Positions 46,985-56,849 are shown, counted from the stretch's first letter. The stretch: DNA of 64,000 nt from Sphingomonas sp. PAMC 26621 (GCF_000251145.1 NZ_AIDW01000003.1:1-64000); one strand, 5' to 3'. A program made the numbers and translations. Notes: a model not told the origin generated them from the sequence alone.

Positions 46985-48206
46985 TGGGTCCCTTTCGTGT
47001 CGTGGGCGCGAACCGCAGCACCAGCCAGCCCGCGACCGCCGCGAGCGTCGATCCGGCGAGCACCCCGATCTTGACCTCGTCCTGCAACGCATCGTTGCCC
47101 GGAAACGCCAGTCCCCCGATAAACAGGCTCATCGTGAACCCGATCCCCGCGAGCAGCGCGACTCCGTACAGCTGGAGCCACGACATACCCGCGGGGCGCT
47201 TCGCGATCCCGAACCGTTCGGCGAGCGCGACGCCCCCGAAGATCCCCGCCTGCTTGCCGAGGAACAGCCCGCCCGCGATCCCGAGCACCAGCGGGTCGAG
47301 CGCGACCGCAGGCGTGATCCCCGCGAACGAAACCCCGGCATTGGCAAAGGCGAACAGCGGCACGATCCCGAACGCGACCCACGGCGACAGCGCATGTTCG
47401 AGCCGGTGGAGCGGCGATTCGGCGGAATCGGGCATGCCGGGCGACTTGGTCACGGGGATCAGCGCAGCCGTCACGACCCCGGCGACGGTCGCATGCACGC
47501 CCGAGAGCAGCACCAGCCACCACAAGGCGGCGAACCCGACCAGATATGGCCACACCTGCATCACCCTGCGTTGTTTCAGGACGAGCAGCAGCAGCACCAA
47601 GCCGCCCGCGCCCGCCAGCGCGACCAGATCGATCCCGCTGCTATACGCCAGCGCGATGATCGCGACCGCGCCGCAATCGTCGACGATCGCGACCGTCGTC
47701 AGGAACAGCTTGAGCGCCGGACTGGCGCGCGGGCCGAGCAGCGCGAGCACCCCGATCGCAAACGCGATGTCGGTCGCGGCGGGGATCGCCCAGCCGGCGC
47801 GCAATGGCGGGTTACCCCCCGCGATCGCGAGGAACACCAGCGCCGGGACGATCATCCCCGCCGCCGCCGCAATCACCGGCAACCGCCGCCGCGCGGGCGA
47901 GGCAAGTTGCCCGTCGACCAGCTCGCGCTTGATCTCGAGCCCGACGAACAGGAAGAAGACCGCCATCAACCCATCGTTGATCCACAGATGCACCGTCATC
48001 GGCCCGATCGCCGGGGCAAGCACCGGGCCGGTCTCGCGGTGGAGCGTGTGGAAATATGCGTCGGCGAGCGGCGAGTTGGCGATGACCAGCGCGAGCGCCG
48101 CGGCTGCCATCAACACGATCCCGCTCGTCGCCTCCTGCGCGAGAAAGGTGCGCAACGCGGAGCGGATCTTCCGGACGGTGCGGGGCGGGGTGGGAAAGTG
48201 GACCAT
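46977..48206 (-). CDS. nhaA: Na+/H+ antiporter NhaA
   Basis: A 409-residue NhaA with twelve transmembrane segments. The ion-binding aspartates are present: D146 in AATDIAFAIGV and the D176-D177 pair in AIVDDCGAV (the usual residue after DD is leucine; cysteine here is mildly unusual). NhaA exchanges sodium for protons at alkaline pH. It leads the operon with a deacetylase and an MFS exporter. Confidence 0.95.
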   Translation of the reverse strand: MVHFPTPPRTVRKIRSALRTFLAQEATSGIVLMAAAALALVIANSPLADAYFHTLHRETGPVLAPAIGPMTVHLWINDGLMAVFFLFVGLEIKRELVDGQLASPARRRLPVIAAAAGMIVPALVFLAIAGGNPPLRAGWAIPAATDIAFAIGVLALLGPRASPALKLFLTTVAIVDDCGAVAIIALAYSSGIDLVALAGAGGLVLLLLVLKQRRVMQVWPYLVGFAALWWLVLLSGVHATVAGVVTAALIPVTKSPGMPDSAESPLHRLEHALSPWVAFGIVPLFAFANAGVSFAGITPAVALDPLVLGIAGGLFLGKQAGIFGGVALAERFGIAKRPAGMSWLQLYGVALLAGIGFTMSLFIGGLAFPGNDALQDEVKIGVLAGSTLAAVAGWLVLRFAPTTRKGPNA

Positions 48207-48316
48207 GCGTCTGGCCTAACGCGTGGGAGACGCGGGGGGAACCGGAAGCGAGCGGCGGGTTTGGGGAAACGTCTTTTCCCGGTCGCCACTTCGGTCGCCC
48301 CCGGCCCCAAAAGCTG

Positions 48317-48409
48317 CCGTCATGCTGAACGTGTTTCAGCATCCACCGCGCAACAGGCATAGTCCGGACTCGTGGAGGGCTGGATCCTGAAACAAGTTCA
48401 GGATGACGG
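48317..48409. repeat. Palindromic repeat, family B (copy 2)
   Basis: Arms 48317-48345 and 48381-48409; close to identical to copy 1 at 40573, including the spacer and the following GACGGACGGTTTTGCAG. The stretch 48207-48500 holds no gene. Confidence 0.85.
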
Positions 48410-48500
48410 ACGGTTTTGCAGAACTCTCGCGGAGGCGGGAAGACGGAATGGGGTGGCGGTAATCCTCCCCCACTCCCCCGTTCCCCGTTCCTCGCGCCGC

Positions 48501-49322
48501 CTACCCGTTCGCGCGGGCGAACGCGGCGGCCTCCGCGACCTGATCCCGCTCGGGCGTCAGGCCCGTATACAGCACGAACTGGTCGAGCGCCTGCAGGGTC
48601 GCCACCTCCGCGCCCGTGATCACGCGTTTGCCCGCCGCCCGCGCCGCGCGCAGCAGCGGGGTCTCGGGCGGATATTGCACCACGTCCACCACCACGTCGC
48701 TCGCCGCGATCATCGCCTGCGGGAAGGCGAGCGCATCGGCATCGCCCCCGGTCATCCCGAGCGGGGTCACGTTGAGCAGCAGCCCCGCCGCGGCATCGCC
48801 CAGTTCCGCCGACCAGCCAAAGCCGTACAGCGCCGCCAGCTCCTGCCCCGCCGCCGCGTTGCGCGCGACGATCGTCCCGTCGCGAAACCCCGCGTCGCGG
48901 AGTGCCGCCGCCACCGCCTTCGCCATCCCGCCCGACCCGCGCAACACGAAGCGCGTCGCCGGGTCGATGTCGGCGATCAGCCGCGCGACCGCGGCGTAAT
49001 CGGTATTGTGCCCGGTCAGCGTACCCGCATCGTTGACGATCGTGTTGACGCTGTCGATCGCCGCCGCCGACGGAGCAAGCCCGTCGAGCAGCGGGATCAC
49101 CGCTTCCTTGAACGGCATCGAGACCGCGCAGCCGCGAATATCGAGCGCGCGGATTCCGCGCACCGCGCCTTCCAGGTCGCGCGTCGAGAACGCCTTGTAG
49201 ACGAAATCCAGCCCCAGCGTCTCGTACAGCCGGTTGTGGAAGCGCGTCCCGAAAGTGCCCGGGCGCGCCGCCAGCGACATGCACAGCCGCGTGGTCGGGC
49301 CGATCAGCGGTTTGGTCGGCAT
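48501..49322 (-). CDS. Shikimate dehydrogenase-like protein (SdhL type)
   Basis: A 273-residue NAD(P)-dependent dehydrogenase of the AroE superfamily. The blocks RLCMSLAARPGTFGTRFHN, IRGCAVSMPFKEAVIP, AIDSVNTIVND and GHNTDYAA correspond closely to the SdhL protein of Haemophilus influenzae (HI0607), a subclass that turns over shikimate slowly. K in PFKE and the N/D of NTDY are the substrate-site residues; the Rossmann loop is VLRGSGGMAKAV. The C-terminus has an ITGAEVATLQALDQFVLYTG block. It is 12 bases after lysS. A canonical aroE may exist elsewhere. Confidence 0.88.
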   Translation of the reverse strand: MPTKPLIGPTTRLCMSLAARPGTFGTRFHNRLYETLGLDFVYKAFSTRDLEGAVRGIRALDIRGCAVSMPFKEAVIPLLDGLAPSAAAIDSVNTIVNDAGTLTGHNTDYAAVARLIADIDPATRFVLRGSGGMAKAVAAALRDAGFRDGTIVARNAAAGQELAALYGFGWSAELGDAAAGLLLNVTPLGMTGGDADALAFPQAMIAASDVVVDVVQYPPETPLLRAARAAGKRVITGAEVATLQALDQFVLYTGLTPERDQVAEAAAFARANG

Positions 49323-49334
49323 GTCCGTCCTCCG

Positions 49335-50915
49335 TCAGTCCGCGAGCGCCTCGGCGATCAGCGTGCGGGTGTTGCCAATCCCGTAGAGCGCGATGAAGCT
49401 GCCCATCCGCGGCCCTTGCGGCGACCCGAGCAGCGTCTCGTACAAGGCGCCGAACCAGCTGCGCAGCGGATCGAACCCGCCTTCGTTGCCGATCGCATAG
49501 ACGATGTTCTGCAAGTCGACCGCCGAGGCATCGGCGGGTGCGGCGGCAAGATCGCGATCGAGCCGTTCGAGTGCTGCGACCTCGATCCCCACCGGCTTGC
49601 GCCGCTGAAGCGTCGGCGCGACGAAATCGCGGTTGTACGCGAGCGCATGGCCGATCAGCGCGTCGAGTTCGGGCGTGATCTCGCCCCCAACGTCACTGGC
49701 CACGTAGTTGCTGAGATACCCACGCACCTGCTCCGCGGTCGCGCCTGCGCCGAGCACGCCGACGAGGTTGAGCAGCAGCCCGAAGGTCACCGGCGGAGTC
49801 GTCCCCGGCACTTCGCCGTCATGGATGTGATGCACTGGATTGCCGAGCTTCTGCTCGACCGGAAGCGCTGCATATTTCCCGCGGAAGTCGAAATAGTCGT
49901 CCACCGCGCGCGGGATGACGCCGACGTGGAGCTGCTTGGCCTTCTTGGGTTCGCGATACGCGAAGAACGACAGGCTCTCCTGCGTCCCGTAATCGAGCCA
50001 CTGCTCGAGCGTCAGCCCATTGCCCTTGGACTTGGAGATCTTCTCCCCCTTTTCGTCGAGGAACATCTCGTAGATCAGCCCCTCGGGCGGACGCCCACCG
50101 AGCACGCGCGCAATCTTGCCCGACTGGACGCCGCTGTCGATCAGGTCCTTGCCGTACATCTCGTAATCGACGCCCAATGCGACCCAACGCATCGCCCAGT
50201 CGACCTTCCACTGCAGCTTGGCGTGGCCGCCGAGGATCGATTGCACCAGCACTTCGCCGTCGCTGTCGGTGAAGCGGATCGTCCCCTCCTCAATATTGAC
50301 GACCTCGACCGGGACCTGGAGCACGACCCCGGTCTTGGGGCTGATCGGCAGGATCGGCGAATAGGTCGCGGCGCGTTCCTTGCGCAGCGTGGGCAGCATC
50401 ACGCCCATGATCGCGGCGTAGTTGCGCAACACGCCCTTGAGCGCATCGTCGAACACGCCGGCTTCATATTGCGAGGCGGAGGAGATGAATTCGTATTCGA
50501 AGCCGAAGCGATCGAGAAAATCGCGCAGCATCGCATTGTTGTGCGCGGCGAAACTCTCGAACTTCTCGAACGGATCGGGAATGCGGCTGAGCGGCTTGCC
50601 GAGATGCTCGGTCAGCATCGCCTGGTTGGGGACGTTGTCGGGAACCTTACGCAGGCCGTCCATATCGTCGCTGAACTCGATCAGCCGGGTTGGCGCGTCC
50701 GACAGCGTCTGGAACGCGTGGCGCACCATCGTCGTGCGCAGCACTTCGTTGAACGTGCCGATATGCGGGAGCCCCGAGGGGCCGTAGCCGGTCTCGAAGA
50801 TGATCGGCGCGTTTGCCGGCTTGCCGTCGGGATAGCGCTTGAGGAGCTTGCGCGCCTCCTCATACGGCCAGGCTTTGGACTCTTGGGCGGCGATGCGGAA
50901 AGGTGTGTCGGTCAT
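49335..50915 (-). CDS. lysS: Lysine--tRNA ligase, class I
   Basis: A 526-residue class I (archaeal-type) LysRS, as found in Alphaproteobacteria, instead of the usual class II enzyme. HIGH-type motif: GYGPSGLPHIGTFNEV (about 43-58); KMSKS-type: KISKSKGNGL near 293. The helical C-terminal anticodon-binding part follows. The gene is sometimes called lysK. Confidence 0.95.
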   Translation of the reverse strand: MTDTPFRIAAQESKAWPYEEARKLLKRYPDGKPANAPIIFETGYGPSGLPHIGTFNEVLRTTMVRHAFQTLSDAPTRLIEFSDDMDGLRKVPDNVPNQAMLTEHLGKPLSRIPDPFEKFESFAAHNNAMLRDFLDRFGFEYEFISSASQYEAGVFDDALKGVLRNYAAIMGVMLPTLRKERAATYSPILPISPKTGVVLQVPVEVVNIEEGTIRFTDSDGEVLVQSILGGHAKLQWKVDWAMRWVALGVDYEMYGKDLIDSGVQSGKIARVLGGRPPEGLIYEMFLDEKGEKISKSKGNGLTLEQWLDYGTQESLSFFAYREPKKAKQLHVGVIPRAVDDYFDFRGKYAALPVEQKLGNPVHHIHDGEVPGTTPPVTFGLLLNLVGVLGAGATAEQVRGYLSNYVASDVGGEITPELDALIGHALAYNRDFVAPTLQRRKPVGIEVAALERLDRDLAAAPADASAVDLQNIVYAIGNEGGFDPLRSWFGALYETLLGSPQGPRMGSFIALYGIGNTRTLIAEALAD

Positions 50916-50982
50916 GATGCATCCGCGTTTGCCGCTTTAGGGGGGCAAGCGCAAACGCTATGCTGTTTGAGCCCCCCTCACG

Positions 50983-51204
50983 CCGTCACCCTGAACTGGT
51001 TTCAGGGTCCACCGCGCCACGACGGCTGGTCGACCCTGCGGAGGGGTGGATGCTGAAACGCGTTCAGCATGACGGCCCGTTTGGGGCGGGGGAACGACGC
51101 CCCCCCCCCCGGAGTCACCCTGAACGCGTTTCAGGGTCCACCGTGCCACGACGGCTGGCCGAGCCTGCGGAGCGGTGGATGCTGAAACAAGTTCAGCATG
51201 ACGG
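50983..51204. repeat. Two tandem family B palindromes
   Basis: Copy 3 spans 50983-51075 and copy 4 about 51112-51204, both with CCTGAAC...GTTTCAGGG left arms and GATGCTGAAAC...TTCAGCATGACGG right arms, separated by a 12-base C run near 51101. Together they fill most of the 339-base gene-free stretch 50916-51254; no gene is visible there. Confidence 0.82.
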
Positions 51205-51254
51205 AGCGAAGGGGAAAAGGCGGTATGCCCATCCCCAACAACGCCCCCCTCACC

Positions 51255-52961
51255 TCAAACCGTCTCCCCCGCCCGTTCCGCTTCCACCAGCGCGCGGTAC
51301 GTCCGGCGCAGCGTCACCTTGTCGATCTTCTCGGTCCCGAGCCGCGGCAGCGGCGTGTCGACGAACCAGATCCGCTGCGGGACCTTGAACGCCGCGACAT
51401 GCGCGAACAGGAAGGCGGACAGCTCATCGACGCTCAGGCGTTCGTCCGGATGGAGCAGCACGACCGCGCCGGGCACCTCGCCATATCGCTCGTCGGGCAA
51501 GCCGAACACCGCCGCCTCGGCGACGCCGGGATGCTGGTAGATCGTCGCCTCGACTTCCTGGCACGAGATGTTCTCGCCACCGCGGATGATGATGTCCTTC
51601 TTGCGGTCGACGATGAACAGATAGCTGTCCGCATCGAGATAGCCGATGTCGCCGGTCAGGAAATAGCGATCCGCGGTAAAGGCGGCGGCGGTCGCATCGG
51701 GGCGGCCGTAATATTTGCGGAAATTGCAGATCGAGCGAATCCCGACCTCGCCGCGCTCCCCCTGCGCGACCGGGCGCCCATGATCGTCGAGGATCGCGAG
51801 ATCGACCAGAGGCGCGGAAGCACGCCCGGTCGAATTGGGCTTGTCGAGGTAATTGTCGCGGAAATTGCCGCAGCCGATCCCGTTGGTCTCGGTCAGGCCA
51901 TAGCCGAGCAACGGCTTGGGCCCGCCCATCTCGTCCGCGATCCGGCGGACATGCTCGACCGGGCGCGGCGCGCCGCCCGCCGCGAAATCGGTGACGCTCG
52001 ACAGGTCGTAGGCGGCGCGATTGGGGTGAGTCAGGATCTCGAAGCTCATCAGCGGCACGCCGACGAAATAGCTGACATGCTCCGCCTGGATCAGCCGCAT
52101 CGCTTCCTCGGCATCCCATTTGGGCATGAGGACCAGTTTTCGCCCCATCGCGAAGCTCTGGAGGAATACCGGCACTTCGGCGGTGACGTGGAACAGCGGC
52201 ACGTTGAGCAATGTCGCGGGCTGGCCCTCGGGCGGGCTGCCGTCCTGCGTCGCGATGCTCAGCATCATCAGCGCCTGCGCCAGATAGTTGTACACGCCCT
52301 GCGTCACCGCGCGATGATCGCTGATCGCGCCTTTCGACTGGCCGGTCGAACCCGAGGTGAACAGGATCGTCGCAGGGTCGGTCGGGGCGACGACGGGGAG
52401 CGCGACCTCGGACGGATCGAGCCCGGCCAGCGCCTGCTTGAGCGGAAGCGTGTCGTCGATCGTCACGATCGGGACACCGAGCCCGTCGATCGCCGCGATC
52501 CGGCGCGCGCGCGGCGGGTCCGCGAAGACGAGGCTGCATTCGACGTCGGTCATCGCCGCGCCGAGTTCCTCGGCCTGCCACCAGCCGTTGAGCAACGTGG
52601 CGACCCCGCCCGCGATCACGATCCCCATGTAGAGCACGATCCACGACGGCGAATTGCGCATCGCGATCCCGACGCGATCGCCCGGCTGGATCCGATACTG
52701 CCCGACCAGCGCCTGCGCGACACAGGCCGCAACGGCGTGGACCTGCGCGAAGGTCAGCCGCTCGTCGCCCGCGACGAGGAAGGTCTTGTCGGCATGTTCG
52801 GCGCAATAATGCGCGAAATACGGCGGCAGCGTCTGCGGCACGCCGGTGATGACCGGCAGGTCGCGCCCGTCCACCGACACGCTCCCGAGCGCGAGCGGAC
52901 CGTCTGGTCCGGTCAGTGCGGCAAGGGTCGCATCCATGCGGCCGTCCAATATGCTCGGCAT
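51255..52961 (-). CDS. AMP-binding (acyl-CoA synthetase-like) enzyme
   Basis: A 568-residue adenylate-forming ligase. Core motifs: [15 protein letters not shown] (P-loop, near 215), the GYGLTETNG (near 355), [20 protein letters not shown] (near 435) and [16 protein letters not shown] with the C-terminal [10 protein letters not shown] lysine. It would activate a fatty or aromatic acid to its CoA ester; the substrate is unknown. The ATG at 52961 has GGAGGATGAG just upstream. Divergent from lgt. Confidence 0.9.
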   Translation of the reverse strand: MPSILDGRMDATLAALTGPDGPLALGSVSVDGRDLPVITGVPQTLPPYFAHYCAEHADKTFLVAGDERLTFAQVHAVAACVAQALVGQYRIQPGDRVGIAMRNSPSWIVLYMGIVIAGGVATLLNGWWQAEELGAAMTDVECSLVFADPPRARRIAAIDGLGVPIVTIDDTLPLKQALAGLDPSEVALPVVAPTDPATILFTSGSTGQSKGAISDHRAVTQGVYNYLAQALMMLSIATQDGSPPEGQPATLLNVPLFHVTAEVPVFLQSFAMGRKLVLMPKWDAEEAMRLIQAEHVSYFVGVPLMSFEILTHPNRAAYDLSSVTDFAAGGAPRPVEHVRRIADEMGGPKPLLGYGLTETNGIGCGNFRDNYLDKPNSTGRASAPLVDLAILDDHGRPVAQGERGEVGIRSICNFRKYYGRPDATAAAFTADRYFLTGDIGYLDADSYLFIVDRKKDIIIRGGENISCQEVEATIYQHPGVAEAAVFGLPDERYGEVPGAVVLLHPDERLSVDELSAFLFAHVAAFKVPQRIWFVDTPLPRLGTEKIDKVTLRRTYRALVEAERAGETV

Positions 52962-53039
52962 CTCATCCTCCGTTTCGTCTTGTCGCTTGGTCTTGTCGCC
53001 AGTCGCCTTTATGGAGGCGCAAATCCCCGGGGAAAAGCC

Positions 53040-53948
53040 TTGATCCTGACTGCCGTCCTGCCCCTGCTCGCCGATGCGACGACCGCTGCTGCCGCTCCCG
53101 GTGCAGCGGGCCATCTGCGGTTCGAGGACCTACACCTCAACCCGGTCGCGCTCGACCTCGGGTTCTTCCAGATCAAATGGTATTCGCTCGCCTATATCAC
53201 CGGGATCCTGGTCGGCTGGTGGTATCTGCTCAAGCTGATCGCGCAGCCCGGCAGCCCGATGGCGCGGCGGCATGTCGACGATCTGGTGTTCTATGCGACG
53301 CTCGGGATCATCCTCGGCGGGCGGCTCGGATACGCGATCTTCTATGCGCCCGACATGCTGCTCAGCCCGTGGCGGCTGATCCGGCTGTGGGACGGCGGCA
53401 TGTCGTTCCACGGCGGGATGATCGGCACGTCGATCGGGATCATCCTGTTCGCGCGCAAGGAAAAGCTCGATTGGCTGCGGATCCACGATTATCTCGCGTG
53501 CGCGGTGCCGTTCGGGCTGTTCTTCGGGCGGATCGCGAACTTCATCAACGGCGAGCTGTGGGGCAAGCCCTCCAACGTCGCCTGGGCGATCATCTTCCCG
53601 CGCACCGGCACCGACGTGCCCCGCCACCCGAGCCAGTTGTACGAGGCGGGGCTCGAGGGGATCGCGCTGTTCGCGATCCTGTGGTTCGCCTTCTGGCGCA
53701 CCAAGGCCCGCTATGAGCCGGGGCGGCTCGTCGGGCTGTTCCTGGTCGGTTACGGGCTCGCGCGCTTCACGGTCGAATTCTTCCGCGAACCCGATTCGCA
53801 GTTCAGCGGCACCTTCTTCGCGACAACGATCCACATGGGGCAGGTGCTGACGCTGCCGATGATCCTCGGCGGCCTGTATCTGGTCGCGACCGCCAAGGGC
53901 CGCCGCCAGCGCGTCGTGCCGATCGCGGGGGACGCGAGCGTCGCCTGA
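53040..53948 (+). CDS. lgt: Prolipoprotein diacylglyceryl transferase
   Basis: A 302-residue inner-membrane enzyme that moves diacylglyceryl from phosphatidylglycerol to the lipobox cysteine. The Lgt signature [13 protein letters not shown] (about 163-175), the MSFHGGMIG loop (H near 123) and [13 protein letters not shown] are present, with about seven transmembrane segments. The start appears to be TTG at 53040 (GGGGA seven bases upstream); no in-frame ATG fits. A short out-of-frame ATG reading frame ends right on this TTG. Confidence 0.94.
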   Translation: MILTAVLPLLADATTAAAAPGAAGHLRFEDLHLNPVALDLGFFQIKWYSLAYITGILVGWWYLLKLIAQPGSPMARRHVDDLVFYATLGIILGGRLGYAIFYAPDMLLSPWRLIRLWDGGMSFHGGMIGTSIGIILFARKEKLDWLRIHDYLACAVPFGLFFGRIANFINGELWGKPSNVAWAIIFPRTGTDVPRHPSQLYEAGLEGIALFAILWFAFWRTKARYEPGRLVGLFLVGYGLARFTVEFFREPDSQFSGTFFATTIHMGQVLTLPMILGGLYLVATAKGRRQRVVPIAGDASVA

Positions 53949-53981
53949 CGCCCTCGGAGCGGCGTCATATCGGCCTTGTGC

Positions 53982-54059
53982 CGGGATCCACCGGGCCGCG
54001 CTACCGACGCTGTCCGGTCGAGAACCACGGTGGACCCCGGGACAAGCCCGGGGTGACGG
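53982..54059. repeat. Palindromic repeat, family C (degenerate left arm)
   Basis: The right arm 54030-54059 contains ACCCCGGGACAAGCCCGGGG; the left arm near 53982 (GCCGGGATCCACCG) matches it only in part. It lies between lgt and the midA-like gene. Confidence 0.6.
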
Positions 54060-54141
54060 GCGGGACTTGGATTGCGGAAGCGACCCAGCCCCCGCCACCA
54101 CGCTTGCGGACCGCGCCGTCGCGGGGCATTGCGCGCCGACA

Positions 54142-55206
54142 ATGACGGACGACACCCCCTCCCCACCCCCGCCTGCTCCCCTCGCCGACCGCCTCGCGCG
54201 CGCGATCACGCTCGCCGGGCCGGTCTCGATCGCGCAGTTCATGGCGGCGGCGAACCAGCACTACTACGCGACCCGCGATCCCTTGGGCACGGGCGGCGAC
54301 TTCACGACGGCGCCCGAAATCAGCCAGATGTTCGGCGAGCTGATCGGGCTGTGGGCCGCCGACCTGTGGGACCGCGCCGGCCGCCCCGAGGCCGCCTGGG
54401 TCGAGCTCGGCCCGGGCCGCGGCACGCTCTCCGCCGACGCGCTGCGTGCTGGGCGCAAGGCCGGGTTCGCACCGCCGGTCCACTGCGTCGAGACCAGCCC
54501 GGTGCTGCGTGCCGCGCAGAAGGAGCGCCTCGCGGACGCGACCTTCCACGATTCGATCGACACGCTCCCGACCGATCGCCCGCTGATCGTCGTCGCGAAC
54601 GAATTCTTCGACGCGCTCCCGATCCGCCAGCTCGTGAAAGGCGAGGCGGGCTGGTTCGAGCGGCTGGTCGCGTGCCAGGACACGCTGTTCCTCCCGATCG
54701 CGGGCACGCAAGTCCCCGACGGCGTCATCCCCGAAGCCTTGCGCGACACCGCCAACGGCGCGGTGATCGAAACCTCGCCCGCGAGCGTCGCGATCCTGCG
54801 CGGCCTCGCGCAGCGGATCGTCGCGCAGGGCGGCGCGCTGCTGATCGTCGATTACGGTTATAACGGCCCCGCGATCGGCGACACGTTGCAGGCGGTGCGC
54901 GGCCACGCCTTCGCCAACCCGTTCGACGGCCCCGGCGAGCAGGACCTCACAGCGCATGTCGACTTCGGCACGCTCGGCGCGGCCGCGCTGGTCGAGGGCG
55001 CGCGCGTCGAGGGCCCGGTCGACCAGGGCGCGTTCCTCACCGCGCTCGGCATCGACGCGCGCGCCGCCGCGCTGTCGAAGGCCGCGCCCGACCGCGCGGA
55101 CGGGATCGCCGCCGACAAGGCCCGCCTGACCGAGGCAATGGGCACGTTATTCCAGGTCCTTGCGGTGTCGGCACCCGGCTGGCCGCAACCTGCGGGGTTC
55201 GAATGA
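54142..55206 (+). CDS. SAM-dependent methyltransferase, MidA/NDUFAF7 family
   Basis: A 354-residue protein of the DUF185/MidA family. The SAM site is in WVELGPGRGTLSADALR near 90, with the family blocks YYATRDPLGTGGDFTTAPEI near 35, VVANEFFDALPIRQLV near 152 and LLIVDYGY near 234. The mitochondrial homologue NDUFAF7 dimethylates an arginine in complex I. Linkage to lgt and pgeF is common in Alphaproteobacteria. Its stop overlaps the next ATG. Confidence 0.92.
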   Translation: MTDDTPSPPPPAPLADRLARAITLAGPVSIAQFMAAANQHYYATRDPLGTGGDFTTAPEISQMFGELIGLWAADLWDRAGRPEAAWVELGPGRGTLSADALRAGRKAGFAPPVHCVETSPVLRAAQKERLADATFHDSIDTLPTDRPLIVVANEFFDALPIRQLVKGEAGWFERLVACQDTLFLPIAGTQVPDGVIPEALRDTANGAVIETSPASVAILRGLAQRIVAQGGALLIVDYGYNGPAIGDTLQAVRGHAFANPFDGPGEQDLTAHVDFGTLGAAALVEGARVEGPVDQGAFLTALGIDARAAALSKAAPDRADGIAADKARLTEAMGTLFQVLAVSAPGWPQPAGFE

Positions 55207-55712
55207 TCCAGTATCGCGACGCACGAACGATCGACGGCCCCGCGCTCGCCGCGATGGCGCGCGAATCGTTCACCGAGACATTCGGCACGCTCTACGATCC
55301 GAAGGATCTGGGCGCGTTCCTCGACGAGGCGTTCGGCCCCAACGGTCTCCCGTCGCAACTCTCCGACCCCGATTTCGCGATCCGCCTCGCGCTCGACGAC
55401 GGCAAGATCATCGGCTTCGTCAAGATGGGGCCGGTCACCTTCCCCGGCGAATGGCGCCCCGATGCGATCGAGCTCTATCAATTCTACGTGCTCAGCCCGT
55501 GGCATGGCAGCGGCGTCGCGCAGGAGATGATGGCCTGGGCGCTCGACCATGCGCGCAGCCACGGCGCGCGCGAGGTGATCCTCAGCGTCTATGTCGACAA
55601 CCACCGCGCGCACCGTTTCTACGAACGCTATGGCTTCCGCGACATCGGGCGGATCGCGTTTCGCGTCGGCACGACGGTCGACGACGACAATCTGATGCGG
55701 CTGGTGTTGTGA
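55203..55712 (+). CDS. GNAT family N-acetyltransferase
   Basis: A 169-residue GNAT enzyme with the acetyl-CoA motif around LYQFYVLSPWHGSGVAQEMM (about 91-110) and a VYVDNHRAHRFYERYGF segment typical of the RimI/spermidine-type fold. Substrate unknown. It lies, overlapped on both sides (ATGA and GTGA), between the MidA-like gene and pgeF. Confidence 0.88.
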   Translation: MIQYRDARTIDGPALAAMARESFTETFGTLYDPKDLGAFLDEAFGPNGLPSQLSDPDFAIRLALDDGKIIGFVKMGPVTFPGEWRPDAIELYQFYVLSPWHGSGVAQEMMAWALDHARSHGAREVILSVYVDNHRAHRFYERYGFRDIGRIAFRVGTTVDDDNLMRLVL

Positions 55713-56485
55713 GCGACATCCCCGTGATCCGCGCCCGCACGCTCGAAGGCGTCGCGCACGGTTTCCTCGGGCGCGAGGGCGGCGTTTCGATCGGAGTCCA
55801 TGCCGGGCTCAACGTCGGACTCGGGTCGGACGACGATGCAGCCGCCATCGCCGAGAACCGCGCACGCGCGACCGACGCGGTCCTGGCGGGCGCGACGCTC
55901 GTCACGCTCTACCAGGTCCATTCGGGCGACTGCGTCACCGCGCCGTTCGCGGACGGTGAACGCCCGCGCGCCGACGCGCTCGTCACGGATCGCCCCGGCC
56001 TCGCGCTCGGCATCCTGACCGCCGATTGCGCGCCCGTCCTGTTCGCGGATGTCGCGGCAGGCGTGGTCGGCGCAGCGCACGCCGGGTGGAAGGGCGCGAT
56101 CGGCGGGCTGACCGATTCGACGATCGCCGCGATGGAAGCGCTCGGTGCGCGCCGCGACCGCATCACCGCGGCGATCGGCCCGTGCATCGCGCGCGCGAGC
56201 TACGAAGTCGACGATGCCTTCGCGCAGCGCTTCGAAGCGCACGACCCCGCCAACGAACGCTTCTTCGCGCCCGCCCGCGCGGGGCATCACCAGTTCGACC
56301 TCGAATCCTACGTCGTCCACCGGATCGCCAGCGCGGGCGTGACCCGGATCGCCGCGCTCGGGCTCGACACCTATGCCGACGAAGCGCGCTTCTACAGCTA
56401 CCGCCGCGCGACGCATCGCGGGGAGCCCGGCTATGGGCGCCAGATCGCGCTGATCGGTCTCGGCGCGGAGACGGGCCGCCCCTGA
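55709..56485 (+). CDS. pgeF: Peptidoglycan editing factor / purine nucleoside phosphorylase (laccase-domain) PgeF
   Basis: A 258-residue YfiH/LACC1-family protein. The zinc-site residues are in YQVHSGDCV (His), LTADCAPVLFADV (Cys) and VVGAAHAGWKGAIGG (His); the substrate-side IGPCIARASYEVD follows. Homologues act as purine nucleoside phosphorylase/adenosine deaminase and, in E. coli, keep non-canonical residues out of peptidoglycan. The GTG start at 55709 overlaps the GNAT stop. Confidence 0.92.
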   Translation: MSDIPVIRARTLEGVAHGFLGREGGVSIGVHAGLNVGLGSDDDAAAIAENRARATDAVLAGATLVTLYQVHSGDCVTAPFADGERPRADALVTDRPGLALGILTADCAPVLFADVAAGVVGAAHAGWKGAIGGLTDSTIAAMEALGARRDRITAAIGPCIARASYEVDDAFAQRFEAHDPANERFFAPARAGHHQFDLESYVVHRIASAGVTRIAALGLDTYADEARFYSYRRATHRGEPGYGRQIALIGLGAETGRP

Positions 56486-56504
56486 AGGGGCGCGTTTCTC
56501 CCTC

Positions 56505-56757
56505 CGTTCGTTTCGGGCTCAGTCGAGCGACGGTCAAGGTAACGAAGCACAGTCGCCCGCACTCGTCTGTCTCGCTACTGGGCCCCGGCCTGCGCCGGGG
56601 AAGCGGAAACGTGGCAGGCGCCCGTTGTCCAAAAACTTTCTTCCCCGGCGAAGGCCGGGGCCCAGCAGCGAAGGTGGAGGTACCGAAGCGCAGCCGCCTG
56701 CAAGAAACCCGGCACGGTGCAGGTTCTCGACTTTGCTCTCACCGAACGGGTGGCCCG
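56505..56757. repeat. Composite repeat: family A nested in family D remnants
   Basis: A family A inverted repeat (56578-56603 with 56640-56665, one mismatch) lies between degenerate family D halves (CCGTTCGTTTCGGGCTCAGT near 56505 and AGGTTCTCGACTTTGCTCTC near 56720). It fills most of the 364-base gap 56486-56849, where no gene is visible. The 90 bases before the next gene contain no riboswitch I recognise. Confidence 0.75.
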
Positions 56758-56849
56758 ATGAAGGCAACCGCCCGACACGGCATGGTATCAAATGACACTA
56801 TCCCGCGTTACGGAGGGGCATATCCTTCAGCAAGGCAGGACCTAATCTC

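Noticed and set aside
48372..51056. Very long open frame (about 894 codons) on the plus strand opposite sdhL and lysS
   Set aside because: It is a GC-rich antisense shadow: composition is dominated by R, D, H and Q, no domain is visible, and it covers two well-supported genes.
50983..51204. Possible short CRISPR-like array
   Set aside because: The two units are palindromes of about 93 bases found elsewhere singly, not short regular repeats with unique spacers, and there are no cas genes.
52990..53042. Ten-codon leader peptide ATG frame ending on the lgt start
   Set aside because: It has a GGAGG inside the frame rather than before the ATG and no attenuator-like hairpin; chance overlap is more likely.
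56760..56849. Possible SAM-type riboswitch before the PLP gamma-family enzyme
   Set aside because: I could not match the stretch to any SAM riboswitch core; a covariance-model search would be decisive.
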